A stretch of DNA of 64,000 nt from Patellaria atrata CBS 101060 (lineage: Eukaryota > Ascomycota > Dothideomycetes > Patellariales > Patellariaceae): the NCBI GenBank assembly GCA_010093705.1, contig MU006100.1, positions 633,024 to 697,023 on the forward strand, written 5' to 3'. Both the position numbers and the translations under genes were made by a program. Shown here one piece after another: positions 12,655 through 25,466 of the stretch. How positions within the stretch are numbered: position 1 is the first letter of the stretch; each line of letters starts with the position of its first letter. Under the pieces are notes generated by a model, which saw only the letters and a list, made by a program, of their open reading frames with translations, did not search any database and was not told the DNA's origin.

Positions 12655-14307
12655 TTATTTCAAGCGTTGTATCTCTCGTAAAGGGGCTAGACTCTTGTAT
12701 TCCCCATCTGCTCCAACCATACCCCCAAACACTATCTCACCACCTCTGCTTTTTGAGCCCCCGTTATAGTAGTCTTGCAGAGTTAATATCTCCCTCTTAT
12801 CCTACTAGCGGAGTACGGTTTTACCACGGTATAGGGGGTATCGGGGATGATTCGCGAGGTTGATGTCCGCTGTGCGCGTGAAGTGATGGGATAGATCCTT
12901 GGTGGATCGGTGGGTTTTCTGCTACAGGTTCAGTTACTTCTTGTATTTCTCGTATTACTCCTCCTTTTGTATTCGGTTGGGAGTTTAGCATCGTACCGAG
13001 TGCGCTAGATCCTTATTTTTCTTCCCGCCACCAGTGTAGTCTGCAACGATATGGATGCATTCCGTGGCACCCAAATGTGTGTGAGTACCCTGTAGAATCT
13101 TTATTCTCCTCTTATTTCCGCATGCTGATTAGTTTTCGGCTACTGTCATAGGTATAGGGCTATGAATGGGTCTATTATTGATGGAGAAGCGTGGAATATG
13201 TTTCAGGTACATCAGGGAGGGTGACTCTGGGTTATAGGTAGAGTGGACTGGAGTTCTACCAGAAACGTGGGTTAATAGATTGTTCTATAGCGCTTATATG
13301 AAAAGTAGGTGTTTCTCTATGCGTTAAACATAGATTTCCATGATACCAGCCATATCTTGTGATTCTCAAACCGTGTTTTCGGGCCGTTAAGTATAGCGTT
13401 TCTTGAGATGATATAGGTGAAAAGGAACTAAAATGAAGTGTAAGTGAGTATAAGTAGCATTGAACTAGAATATAAGACTGATGTGCAACTAACTGGAAGT
13501 ATAGTATGGTGGCCGTTAATGAAAGTGTCCTTTTACGTCTCTTTTCGGTTCAATATCTCGGAATTGATATACCTATGGCTATATTGTCTTTTCTCAAAGC
13601 TATATACGAGAATATATAGGAAGAATTAGATAGGATATCCGAAGATAGGTGAGACACCGGCTGCCATGTCCGAAATCCAAGAGAGTTACGATGAATATTA
13701 GTAACCTATAGAGCCCAAATTGGAACTATAGAGCGACCATGCATTATTAATTACTGTTTAAATCAACTAAATATTACTTGCAGTGACTGAATAAGCCGGC
13801 CAATGCTCTCCCACACAATGAACTTATCTTGCTATCTACGTACTTTCCCCGAGAACCAATTGAGGGGCTAGTGGGCCAATTGTACGGGTAATTGCCGTAA
13901 GTTCTATCCGACCGCGCATCTTTTCTACTCCCGTGATCACTTCGAACTCGCTTAGAGGCATCGTGAGTTTATATTTTAAGACAGCCTTATCCACGACCAC
14001 ATATCTACACCAGCAACAGCAGATCTTGCAACAACCTCATGTTGCAAAAGTAAGGTCACTCCTCCGCATCTTCATTCTATTATGTCTTTTGCTTATACCA
14101 ATTCATAGAACCTCTACTCGCTAGATCAGTATTCAACAGCAATAGCCAGAACTTCTTTAAGCCCTCACCACCTCATGCCTTAAAGTTAGTCAAATTTTTT
14201 CTCCTTTAACGCTCTATACCACGGTGTTTCTCACTCAAGCGTATTTGAATTTAATCATATACCCTTCTCCAGCTATTACTCCTATTTAGCTAGCGATAAT
14301 ATAGACA
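12655..14307. other. AT-rich gene-poor region
   Basis: About 1.65 kb with high TA content and many stops in all frames. A short CAGCAACAGCAG-type stretch near 14010 lies in what would be the leader of the small gene that follows. No gene seen. Confidence 0.45.
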
Positions 14308-14601
14308 ATGCCGACCGAAACAACTCTCCTCATTAACATGCCGGAAGAGCTTCGCTTGGAGCCGGTTCCATTTGAGCGGGTGAGGACGTACCGTGTAAAC
14401 GTGTCTCATATTTACGAGTATTGATTATATAGCTAATGAAGAATACAGAAATTAATGGAACAAATGCGTGCTTGGGAACTCACGAGTCCCGTCCATTTCC
14501 ACGTTGAGCAATGCGACGACTGCTCTACGGAGCGCGTTCAGAAATACCTGTATAACCAGGGTGTCAACTTTGAGGGGGCTGCCATTAATTACGCTTGTTA
14601 G
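14308..14601 (+). CDS. Small two-exon protein of unknown function (74 aa)
   Basis: Exon 1 (14308-14379) reads MPTETTLLINMPEELRLEPV and ends PFER. A 69-base intron starts GTGAGG, carries a GCTAATG branch-like site and ends ATACAG. Exon 2 (14449-14601) reads KLMEQMRAWELTSPVHFHVE, then QCDDCSTERVQKYLY, then NFEGAAINYAC and stop. Both junctions are phase 0 and codon use is far more gene-like than the flanking AT-rich DNA. There is a CxxC pair and a C-terminal Cys, but no signal peptide. I do not recognise a family. Each exon is too short to be noticed as an ORF, so automatic annotation could miss it. Confidence 0.5.
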
Positions 14602-17171
14602 GGCCCTCCAACAAACGCCTGGTGGTGATTATTGGGAAAGTCAAGATATGTTATCTTACCCTGTTACGAGTATATAGCACTAAAAGCAATTGAAGTCAAT
14701 TCAAACTCCTTAAATTTCTCCACTCCATGTTAAACTCAAACTAATCTGTGCTTATATATCCTTATAGGAGGATTTCTCAGAGTAAAGGGGTGTCCTATCG
14801 GTAATCTTGGACTGAAACTTCAGCTTTTAGCTGAGAACACGTTCGATTTTAAAGCATATTCTAGTATAGGCACTCAATATCTGAATTATCACCCGTTCGA
14901 AGCTATCTTACTGCCCGAATATTGGTTTATCACCAAGCTATACCACTAGTAACACGGCCATTCACGCATATTTGGGCACCTTTTCTATATGTTCCCTTAC
15001 CCTATATCGGCTAATACCGATTCACCTTCCTTTACTATACACTCCAATAATAACTGTTATGCTCTTCATATTCTTTAACTTCCCTATTTTCCACCACGAT
15101 ATGAAACACCACTTGAAAACACTCCGCTTACTAACTCTTCACCGAAGTTATTGCCAACCTGGGATGCTCCAATTCCCAAAGGCCGAATACAGGTAGGGCT
15201 TGTTTGTTGTGCAGTACAGAGCTAGTACTATAGTCGAGTTTCGAAGGGTGTAGGAGTAGAAAGGGGTAAGGTGGACCCGCTTCGTAGGCGTTAGATCTGT
15301 ACATGATTGTAAGCGTTTATACTATAAAATATAGAGACAAATATTAAAAAGATAAAGATTAAACTCACTAACTAATCATATTTGTTTAAGACCTAATAGA
15401 CCTCGATGGATAACGTGAGAGTCGGTAAAGGATAGAGGGTAGGAATCGATTCGGCAAAGATATAGAAGTGATTCGAAATGGTTAAACGAACGTAGGAAGC
15501 CTGTATTAATTTAAGTGGTAGGAAGAGGACGTCGGTAAAGGGTATGTCTCGTTTAAATTGCCTATAGACAATTAGTTCTTAAACTGATACCGCATTGAAG
15601 AGTGCCTATATAGAGAAGAGCGAGGGAAAAAAAGATGAGAGGATATAGAGCGGATATGAAATTTGGCCCTATTCACCGTTAGCTTAAGAGAGGAAAAATA
15701 AATACGTTATCACTTACTACCTAAAAGATATAATAATATGGTTCCGGTTCTTCGTCCTGCCATTTGGAAGAGATTTTTTTTATCCATTGGAATAGATGCG
15801 AAGTGTGGCAGCTCTAGTAGAATACAGTTCTGGGTAAATCCAACGGTTAGCATATACAATTCTTTCTCGTTTTACCCGTAGTCTCGCCCTATAAAGTAGA
15901 GGGGTGCTTATAGTTGATTTCATTTCGTTGTTTGCTCACGCCTCACTGTTTGATGTTTGGACATTGGGTGACTTTGTAAAAAGGCCGACTGGAGACAATA
16001 TTAGTTCGTGGAAAAACCATAGAAATGAGCTTCTAGGCACTCCTAGAAGACCACTTTTACAAGGAAGCTATTAGAAATAATATAGTTCATTATATCGCTA
16101 CTAGCTATTGCTCTAAAGTTGTCCCTACTTCGAGTTTCCGGTCGCGGTGTATTTCCGAATTCCGATCAGCGAGACTAGGCTGTCTGTTGCCATTCGCGAG
16201 AGATGTAAATAAGACGATCCCTTATATACGCTTAGAAGTTTACGGCGATGGTTTTGGATTGCTTTGTAGTAGAACTAAAGATTGGGATTAGATGCAGAAG
16301 GTTTTCCAGGTGTTTCGAGTTTAGGACCGCCTATTGTAAAACACAACTGTTTCCGTGATTGTCCATACCTATTATACAATTGTTTAGTAGTCGGTACAGC
16401 ACCTCCAAAGATACCTGGAGATGAGTTTTGTATATAATAGAGAGAATCAGGAATAGTTAGATGCGCCATTGCCGTCCCCGGAGTTTGCGGAGCGCTGAAG
16501 CTGATGGAACACTTTTGAGTATTGTAATGACCATTAAAGGACCACCATCCCAATCTTGCAGAATAAGCTTATAGTAATCTATGTCGCTATAGAGATGAAT
16601 GCTGACCGAAAAGGAGAGATGTTTGGGGTGTTGTGTCTGGCTCTAGAACTGTGTGGAATTCGACTCTCATCAGAGTGCCATTCTACATCAATAGTAGCAC
16701 ACATCCCCAGTCCATTCTGATAACACTAGAAGGTATACTAGGAGATATTAAAAGCGCAAAATAGAGAAATAAACCGTAAAATACTTCGAAAAGCAAGCAA
16801 ATGCCCTCCCTCTAAAGCAGTTTCTGGGGGATGGAACTCTTCCCAGACCCCCAATCATAGCCGACTGGTTTGAAAAAGGGAATATCACATTTTGAGCATC
16901 AAATGCGAAAACATCATTACGGCTACCAAGAAGTCCACTTTCAAAACAATTTCTACAACCTCATTTTTCGACAACATCTCTCACCTTACATCATCATCCT
17001 GCCGCATACTCTACATCACACATCTTATCTCTCTTTAACCATCACATAACAAGCCACAATATTGCTGGAAAGTTATACGCTCAACCTTATATTTTTGCAG
17101 AGGCAGGAAATAACAATCAAACCTGGCCTCCTACATACCTTACGAACCTTTTGCTTGCCGTCTTTGCAGAG
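14602..17171. other. AT-rich gene-poor region
   Basis: About 2.5 kb dominated by TA-rich sequence. A minus-strand frame at 16275-16553 (92 codons, first codon ATG) is the longest; it has protein-like Pro/Gly content but no recognisable motif or splice partner. I looked for retroelement and transposase motifs and found none convincing. Confidence 0.4.
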
Positions 17172-17845
17172 ATGGGCAATAGTAACAACGGTCAGCAAGC
17201 ACAGCCGTGGTGGGAGCGGTGGCACGAGAAGCTACTATATAATGTAGTGATCGTAGAGTACGCGCACGGAGGTGGTCCCCTTGATGCGAAGATAGTGCCT
17301 GGCGAAGAGGTACAAACGTTCGAGGTAAGATTTCTCCTTTGCGCTCTATTCCCTGGTAAAACCTGAAAGGTCTGGTTGTCATCTATGCATAATTCAAACT
17401 TCTGATTCAGCCTCACCTGTTTCATGGTCCTTCCTGTACACCGAGAACCCTTTTCTACCCTTTTCGAAACATACTGATCGCAAACCCGGCCCTAGGAACT
17501 CCGCAACAGAGCCTTCGCCGAGTACAGCAGGTCTGCGGCTACCTCGGAGATCCTCTGGAAAAAGTGGGGAGGAATTCCATTCACTAAGCCCCACGATTGG
17601 GAGGGAATTCTCGTCACTGTCGAGAATAGTGTCGATACGTTGGTGATAGTCCATATCGTCTTCGTGCATCTCGCCACAACTAACGATCAAGCGCAAGCTT
17701 TCGGTACGTACGTGTTTGTAGTATGGTTTTTCCGTTTTTGCTAACGCGTTCCTTTGCCATAGATATTCCCGACGGTACGACTTTGAAGCAAGAGGGAGAG
17801 GATGCGGAGGTCAAGCCAATAATCAGCAAGAAGGAAAACGAGTAA
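17172..17845 (+). CDS. Hypothetical protein, three exons (about 147 aa)
   Basis: Exons 17172-17324, 17496-17703 and 17763-17845 join in phase, sum to 444 bases and end in TAA. The product starts MGNSNNGQQAQPWWERWHEK, continues VVIVEYAHGGGPLDAKIVPG, has ILWKKWGGIPFTKPHDWEG in the middle, a hydrophobic stretch (LVIVHIVFVHLATT) that might be a buried strand or short helix, and an acidic/Lys-rich tail (EDAEVKP...KKENE). I recognise no family. The first intron (171 bases) is the weakest part of the model; a shorter one would hit a stop within a few codons. Confidence 0.5.
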
Positions 17846-20045
17846 GAAGTCCGTCAGTGGTATGGATTATACTAGCTGAAGTTTCGTGGTCTCAGGTGCT
17901 TCTTTGGGTTGTTATAAAGCGACGACGAGTATGGAGTGCCAACACATATGATATAAAGGCGACGGTTGGTATGGAGTTCTGAACATTGGGGGAATACAAG
18001 TGAGATCTCTTCGCTTAGACGAATCAGGCGGAGGATAATCAATAAATTCACCATTAACTTCTAGCATATTGCACGTTGTTCCATAGCATAGGATTATATA
18101 AGATGAACTTCATGACCGGAAACCATACTGTTATAACGACTACTTCTTTCTGATCGAGAACGTATGGGTGACAGCCAGTCTATCTGCAGGATTCTTACTA
18201 TAATTAAAAGCAAATGATAGCAATAAAACACTACCAGATGAAAAGTTCCCCTCTCAATCTTTCACTAGATGTAAAATATAGAAGACTATGGAATATGGAC
18301 AAGCAGAAGGACTAATCAACAATTACCCCCTTCCAGCGCTTAGAGGGCGGTTAGCAAGCCGTAATTCAAACAAGGCCATATCTTCTTCGACCTTTATGGT
18401 CTTGTTAATTTTGTGAGCCTTTAACATGAAAAGTATGCTCTGTGACAATAGCGGAAAGCGCTATCTGAATGATAGGAAATCAGTCGTAGTTGTAGTACAG
18501 ATTTTCTGTGTCCCCAAATAGCCTTGGCGCTTTGCTCCACTGTACCGCACTTGTTTCAACCTCACTGTACACTCTTTCTGTGGGATGAACTGCTCCAGAC
18601 CAGAGCGGAAGCCCCTAGGAATGCGTCGTCATGTTACGAATTAATTTTTTTGAGGTCTTTTCACGGCAGCGTCCTTGATGTTGAGGCGAGAAACGATGAC
18701 CGCAACTTGCAGCACGCGCTGTCACTGGGGCGGAAATCCCGTCCTATCTGGCCCAGATGCGTGCTTCCTCTGAGTGAGAATCTGACATCGCTATCCAGCC
18801 CTGGAGAACAGCAGATATTCTACTTAGATTTCGTCTCATTCGCGGTCGTAAGACATCTTCTTCTTCTTGGTTTGCCACGTTGATTCCTGTGATTGGGTTT
18901 TCTGCTTGACCGTCAAGTTAGGGCTCAAGACTCTTCTTTATCCTTTGCTTTTTTTCCTTCAAAATTCCGGTTATCTTTATGCACCATCAATGTCAACAGA
19001 GTGAGAGCACAGCGATTCTGACCTCCGGAGTTGTTCTGCATGCTAGTTCTGCATCATCTCACTCGCTGTTGTTGTGTTGGATGACTGGATCTCCCAACCC
19101 ACATGAACCGTTCAAACACACAACCCTACGGATCTTGGATGGTACAGCGTCGGTTTTGCGTTTGCCCTAGAGGACTAGAAATACTGCAGGTCCTTGGAAC
19201 AAAGGAAAGATCTGAAAAGAGTCCGGACACTTGCTAAAAAGGTCACGGAGATTTTGTTGATAGCTCTAGTCCAGGGACCGCCTACGTTGCTCTTGGCGAG
19301 CTCTAACATCATTCAGATACCAATATTATAGCGATGGAAAACTTGAAGGTCTGCGCTATTCAACTCGAATTGGGTTTATATCATCACGTTGTACGAAATT
19401 CCCATCGGCACTCCGCTCCCCGAGCGATGAATTATCGGAATTCGTGGAGAATTCGCTGAGCCTCAACTAAAATTCAGGGCTGATCAGAAAAGTCAGCACA
19501 GACCAAGGGGGTTAAAAGCAACTTAGGGGCCGCCATTTTGTGTCAGGATTTCAATTGCCGTTAACTTGCTTTGGCAGAGATTAACGCGCTATGAGCCGTC
19601 CCCTTGACATTGTTTTGACATGCTATTCGTCAGCAGGAAATTAAGAAAGACGTTTCAGCAACTTGTTCCTGATTAGCCATCTGGAACGGATTAGCGCAAA
19701 TGTGTTGTCGCGAGCCCTGTCGGGGGTGCTGTTCCTGTTTCCTTTTCCCATTTCTTCTGTCGGGCGCCCGATTTTGAACCCTTCTCTTTTTTTCCTCTTC
19801 ACGATATCCAGTGTCGAAGTATCGTTAACATTTCTCAGAGAATTACGTTCACTCCTTTACGTAGTTCTTCTGCTGTCGCTCTCTAGTTAACTTTCTCCGA
19901 TTACCGTTCGTCTTTTTTGACTCAACTCGACTCATACCAAAACAAACCGTGTACCGTTTAGCGCTCGCATACCTGTTTATATAGCCAACGACCCTTAACG
20001 AACTCTTCGAACGAAACAATAGAAGAAACTTTCGCAAACACCAAA
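17846..20045. other. Long intergenic region upstream of the Asp f 4-like gene
   Basis: About 2.2 kb. A plus-strand frame at 18524-18883 (119 codons) and smaller ones show no family resemblance or intron structure. The last 80 bases contain a TTTATATAG element (about 19976) suitable as the TATA box of the next gene. Confidence 0.4.
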
Positions 20046-20867
20046 ATGCGCTGCTCAATCACTGCCATTGCGCTGGCCGCTCTTGCCATCGGCCAAGCCG
20101 CTGCTGGTCCTTTCAGGCATGCCCAACTCCACAGGAGAAAGATCACGATGCCGGAGAATATTCAGTATGTTATATCGCACTAATATTGAGAGCAGAACAC
20201 TAACAGGTTTATTAGATACGCCGAAAAGCGTTCTCTTCTGAGCGCCGTTGATGAGGCCAACCTTATCGGTAAGCTTCAGTTGAAGCAGCTTGGTGTTAAC
20301 GCTGTATCAAAGTGCGCACACTCCTGGATCGGCAAGGACGGCCCCTATGTCAATGAGGTCGTCAATGAGTCTGGCGAAGATCTCACGGTCGTTGTCTGGG
20401 GTCCTATGGGTTCCTGGGTCAATGCTGTTCAACCTCAGATCACCATCTCCCTCGCCAACGGTACTAGCACCCACATCTCTTTTGCCTCTGGTGCTATCGG
20501 CGCATTATCTGCCGTATATCCAGATACCACCAATGTCATGGGTCAGCTTTACAACACCTGGATCGAATTCACCTTTGCGCCTATGGGTGTTGTTGATGTC
20601 TCTCGCGAAGTCAACATGAACGGACATGTAATGTCAATCGAGGGCCCTGACTGCGTATCCGACATGGACACCTGTGTTTTCAAGTGCAGCGTTGATCCTG
20701 CCACTGGTGTTGCTCCCGAGACCTGCTTAGAGCCTTATGAACTCGTCAACTGCGAGAATGGCTCTCAACCCGGTGCTACGAAGGGTCTTCACTTTGGTGC
20801 TGAGACTGGTGGCTGTGGCTGGCTTTTCAAGGAATCTGCCAAGTTCAGGACCGTCTTCGGTGCATGA
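20046..20867 (+). CDS. Secreted protein resembling the Asp f 4 allergen family
   Basis: Two exons (20046-20164 and 20216-20867; intron GTATGT to TTATTAG) give 256 residues. A signal peptide is clear: MRCSITAIALAALAIGQAAA. A basic EKR site near residue 42 could be a Kex2 cleavage point. The mature part has DLTVVVWGPMGSWVNAVQPQ, ITISLANGTSTHISFASGA, WIEFTFA and a Cys-bearing C-terminal region (CVSDMDTCVFKC). The pattern 'TVV.W...; ITISL..G....ISF..GA.GA..' resembles fungal Asp f 4-like secreted proteins of unknown biochemical role; this is inference from memory of the family. A strong AACACCAAA-ATG start context and TATA-like element suggest high expression. It is isolated between gene-poor regions. 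Confidence 0.75.
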
Positions 20868-23800
20868 GCGAGGGTTGTATTTTGACGTGGTGCATGTATA
20901 TCCTGTAATTTCTATTCTTTTCGATTCTGTTCACCACCTCTGTTCTTCGACGCCCGGGGCAGAATTCTTTCGTTGAGCGGGGAACAGGTACCTGTAGACT
21001 TTCAATTGTGGGCACTGGTGGCTTGAAGACCATAGCAATGTAAGACCTGTATACATTGTAGTACATTTGAGATGTATAGAAGTCGTATTTGTTGATTGCA
21101 ATAGAGCATGTAAATCTCATGGACGATTTTACGATTTCCATACCCATGTCCCTTCTATTGTGATTGTCGCTAGGTTACTGATATCTGAAATTCGATTTTG
21201 GTGAAACCTCAGGCCCCTTAAAATGACGGCGAATCAATCTTTACCTGTTCCTGAATTTTTCGGCTGATCTTGACTCATTATTTCCCTAAAATTAGGGTGT
21301 GCTTTAATACAGGAACGATAGCGATCGCCCGCTTAGGCCCTGAATCTGGGGTGCCGCCGATACGGACGCCACGCGAGCTTCCGTAGCAAGAGATGGCATC
21401 ACGTTCATCGTACTCAACGAAGAAATGTTACATGTGTGTAGCAGTACTGTACAATTGTCAGGACCGCCAGTGTCAAAGATGAAGTTCGATGAAACCACTG
21501 TCTGATCGGAACCGCAGTACATGTGCTATACAAAATCCGCTTTCCTGCACCATCAATTCTAATTACCGCTCAAATTGTTCTCCTAGCAGACCTGACGTTA
21601 ATCCAGAATCACCTTTCTTTATATCTATTGTAAGTCCCATTCACCGACACAACAAAATGAGTTGAGACGTATGATCTAGGGAGTACCATCTATATTCTTT
21701 CATCTATCATGGTTGTTGTTCATCTACGGGGATCAATCACTGAAGGTCTTTTTGAACGAGCTGATGAATCCGCTGCATAGAGGTATATCGAGTTCGTGAA
21801 AGAAGGATGTAAGGTACTACTACTAGAACAAATTATTTGCAATGGGATATCGTTGTGATCAAGTTAGAGTTAAAGTTTCCGTCCGTCGAAGCAGTCTCTC
21901 CCTTAGTTAGGAAGGAAAGGGAACATTCCTTCCACATTGAGTACGATATAACTGCAATGGGTCGCCAAGTATGTCAGGTTCTCTCAACGTAACGTATTTG
22001 CATCAGAACGGAGAGGAAATTCCAACCTGATTGCATAACATAGCCAGTTTGCATATCTATCTCTTCAACTACCACCATAGGCCTCTTCACTTGATCTTCT
22101 GTACATGACCTGGTGTATTTTCAAGACTGGCGTACAAAATGGATATATGAAATGTATAGTCAGTCTTTTGTACAATTATCGAAGTGCTGACACATGATTA
22201 TTCGGTGACCATGTCTGCTTGATTGTAACGATTTAATTCTTTGATTGCTATACACTTGATATACATATAACGGACATAGTATTAGGAATGCATGCTCACT
22301 GAATCGTACTGGTGTATATTTTTTAAACGAAAGATTTTAGTCATTAAATGCAAAAGGTCGTTGAGTTGACAGGTTGAAAGATAGTCGAGGCGTGCATCAA
22401 ATCTTAAGAGGCCGGTGATACTCATACCAACGTTCCTCAGACGTAATTACGTTATCAGATCCGGTTAACCTAAAGAGTTTATTATCGCCGAACTGGGATT
22501 ATAAGAAGTGCAAACGATTCCAAATAGGAAAACATATAGAGTATAGTATCCATATGTGGACATATGACATATGAAAAACGCAATATGACGATATTACTGT
22601 ACATATAAGTTGATCCATTAATGCCAAGACCCCGCCTATGAACCGTTAAGAGATCACGGGTGGGATTGCGGGTCTATCTTTAGATCACATTCTTGGAATC
22701 ATACCGACTTCTCATTCCCAGGTATAAACGCACAAAGTTATTGGTAATTCTTTAGATCAGCAATCTCTGAAATCGATTTACATCTGCCTGGGCTTTAGGG
22801 AGCGCCAGTATGATGTAGAAGGTGACCGTAATGTGGAGAGTAGGGGGGAAACTGAAGTTGTTTCATTCTGGAATCGATAAATCTTACCCAATAAAACAGG
22901 CGTAAGTGGGATATCGGAGCCTTACTCCGCATTCTAAAAATTACATACTGGAATCGTCACGGTATCCAGGTTACCGGTGTGCTCTCGTATCTCCCATGCA
23001 GCGTTATCTGGAACATAAGCTTCCTTATTCGCCTGGGAGTATGATTCCAACTCGGGAGAATACGATTTGTCGTCCTGGTTTCCAAATCTATTGCCGCTTT
23101 AGAGTTCATGTGAGATGCAAGTGCTTTCTGGCCCTAATGAGACATGGTCCAGCTCTTCTAAGCTTTCATGAAGCAATGCCAATCTCTTCTCTGTTTGTGC
23201 CCCAGATATTTTCCATCGTAGTCGGATCCGAAAGTGCGCGTAGAGAAAAGGCGAGGAACATTAACGAGTACCTAGCTTATGGAGAGATGGCACCATGGGT
23301 CTATATCGCGTCCCTTGTCATAGCATCGCTAGCATGCTGACGGTTCTTAGGAGCGTGAACGACTAATTCTATTTAAATCTTGACTATAATATGCTGTTAG
23401 ACGGTTTCGAGAATTCAGGAAGTCCGGGTAAGGGACATTCTTACACACTTCGAAGATTAATTGACTTTGGTAGTAGTAGAGACATTGAAAACGGCAAGGG
23501 GTAGCGTAGCCCCAAGGGAGCAGACGATGATGAGAGGAATAAACTCGCAGTATATGTCTCATCGCTGGAGAGTGATTCGAAGCTGTGATCTATATATACA
23601 ATATACGTAGGTGAGTGAAAATGCGATAGGAGATGATGCTGGTGATGGGATCGTCTCCCTTTACGTCAGCAGTTCTGCCGACGTCACTCGGCGACAGGAG
23701 AGATCAACTCAACGACTCATTTAATCCGACAGTGAACTTCATCTTCATGCAGCAAATGCATCTTTATATACGAGCTCAATAAAACAGGGTGATTATTTGT

Positions 23801-23951
23801 ACCCTCACATCAATGAAAATGACAAACATCTATGCCACAGTGTTTGGAAGCGTCCTACCCAGCGAGCTCGAAAGACCAGCTATAAATCCTTTCTTACCTT
23901 ACTCCATAACTCCAAAATCGCTCCTGTATCATGCAATCGACTTTCAAGGAA
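20868..23951. other. Gene-poor region between the Asp f 4-like gene and uge3
   Basis: About 3.1 kb of moderately AT-rich DNA. The longest frame, 22906-23340 plus (144 codons), begins at a GTG that is part of a GTAAGTGGG string and shows no recognisable motif. I could not build a spliced gene here. Confidence 0.4.
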
Positions 23952-25466
23952 TCAACGCACGCTACTAGAACCCAATGATTTCTTCGCGAAATTCCATACG
24001 TCAACTGCACATTCATAAAGCGACTTTTCGGCCTTCCAGTTCAGCTCAGTCTCAGCTCGTTTTACTTCAGCAATGCAGAAGCCAACATCTCCTGGGCGTC
24101 TACCAACTTCTTGGACGGGTACTTCCATCGAAGATGCCCTTTGTAGGCAATCTATGACTTCGCGAACAGTATGGCCTTTCCCGGTCCCTTCAAACAGGAC
24201 GTTAGTGCTTGAATAAGGACTCGATTAACAAGCATACTCACCAAGATTGAACGTTCGGAAAGGATCGGAGATTTTTCCGGACGCAGCAGCAGCGAGCGCT
24301 GCGATGTGCCCTCGGGCTAGATCAACGACATGGATGAAGTCACGGACCGCTGTACCATCTGATGTGTTCCAGTCTGTTCCGAAAATGCTTAAGACCGGCA
24401 TTTCCCCAAGCAGGACTTTCGTCACGACAGGAACCAAGTTAGTTGGCTTTTGTCTAGGATCTTCCCCTAGTAGACCAGATTCATGGCTACCGACCTGTGC
24501 TGAAATTAGCGCTCTGAAATCTCTCGAGGGGAGTTGATCACTTACTGGATTGAAATATCTCAAAGCAGTTATCTTCCATGTTGGATCTGAATAGGCAATA
24601 TCTGAAAGAATACACTCGCCCATAAACTTTGTTCGCCCGTACGGTGATGTTAGTCCAAAAGTTCCAGGTATTGCCTTTCGTTCCTCTCCATCATGATCAA
24701 AATAGGATTCTGGGGAATGAACGCAATGTTCCTCCTTCAAAGGGATAGACTTGTTTGCCATGGATCCATACACAGTCGCTGAGGATGAAAATACAAAGTT
24801 CTTGACTCCGAACTCGTTCAAGAGATCAAGAAAGTTGACTAAGCCGCAGAGGTTGTTCTGGTAGTAAGGGATTGGTTCTCGGATACTGTTCTCCACGGAC
24901 TTGAAAGCAGCGAAATGGATCACACCGGTGATTCGACATATGCGTTGTCTGCTCATGGATTCAACGGATGGACTATTGCAGCAACTGTTACGGACAAGTC
25001 GAGGCCGAGTTGGACCCGCCTTTTCACATACGCAGTTCCATGGATTCACGTATGTCGTATATCTCGAGAGGATTTTCCGCATCATGGCACTCCGGTAGTC
25101 GAATGAGTAGAAATGAAGCGCTGGCATTTGTTCTCCAATTCGCTGAAAGTAGTTCTCCGCGAGCAACTTGAGCCTGTCAAAGACATTTTGGAAGGAGTTG
25201 CTGAGATCGTCTACTATGATAACGTTGTATCCTTCTTTTAGTAACTCCAGGACCGTATGGGAGCCGATGTACCCAAGACCGCCGACAACTAGAATGTATC
25301 GGTTTCGATCAACAGCAAGATCAAGAGGATTTTCTTCGATGTCATCGTCGAAGAGCACCGATACATCAGTATCGGGTGTGTTGATCGGATCAGTGGAGAC
25401 AGGGGTTGCCAACGATGAGACAGAAGAGGACGGGGATAGTGCCCCAAATTCGACAAGATCACTCAT
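23952..25466 (-). CDS. uge3: UDP-glucose/UDP-GlcNAc 4-epimerase of GAG cluster (Uge3-like)
   Basis: NAD-dependent epimerase that interconverts UDP-Glc/UDP-Gal and, in Uge3 enzymes, UDP-GlcNAc/UDP-GalNAc, supplying both sugars for galactosaminogalactan. Three exons (25466-24546, 24494-24242, 24187-23952) encode 469 residues. After a Ser/Thr-rich N-terminal extension of about 57 residues comes the Rossmann motif VVGGLGYIGSH, then VIHFAAFKSVE, SSSATVYG, the catalytic SPYGRTK (Tyr about 276), ALRYFNPVGSHESGLLGED and DGTAVRDFIHV. Introns of 51 and 54 bases are GT-AG. The start is the first true ATG (MSDLVEFGALSP); the frame is open upstream but only with TTG. Residues about 140-177 form an insertion with several Cys that has no in-phase intron to remove it. 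It is divergent from sph3 with about 580 bases between. Confidence 0.93.

Noticed and set aside
15600-15830. A VLPFG-like peptide in AT-rich DNA, reminiscent of a Ty3/Gypsy reverse transcriptase
   Set aside because: No other polymerase motif, terminal repeat or sufficient open frame nearby; a single five-residue match is not evidence.
17394-17696. Minus-strand 100-codon frame opposite exons 2-3 of the gene at 17172-17845
   Set aside because: No ATG-consistent neighbourhood or introns; the plus-strand model explains the region with three in-phase exons.
22906-23340. 144-codon plus-strand frame as a gene
   Set aside because: Begins with GTG inside a GTAAGT string, has no recognisable motif or splice partners, and lies in a gene-poor region.
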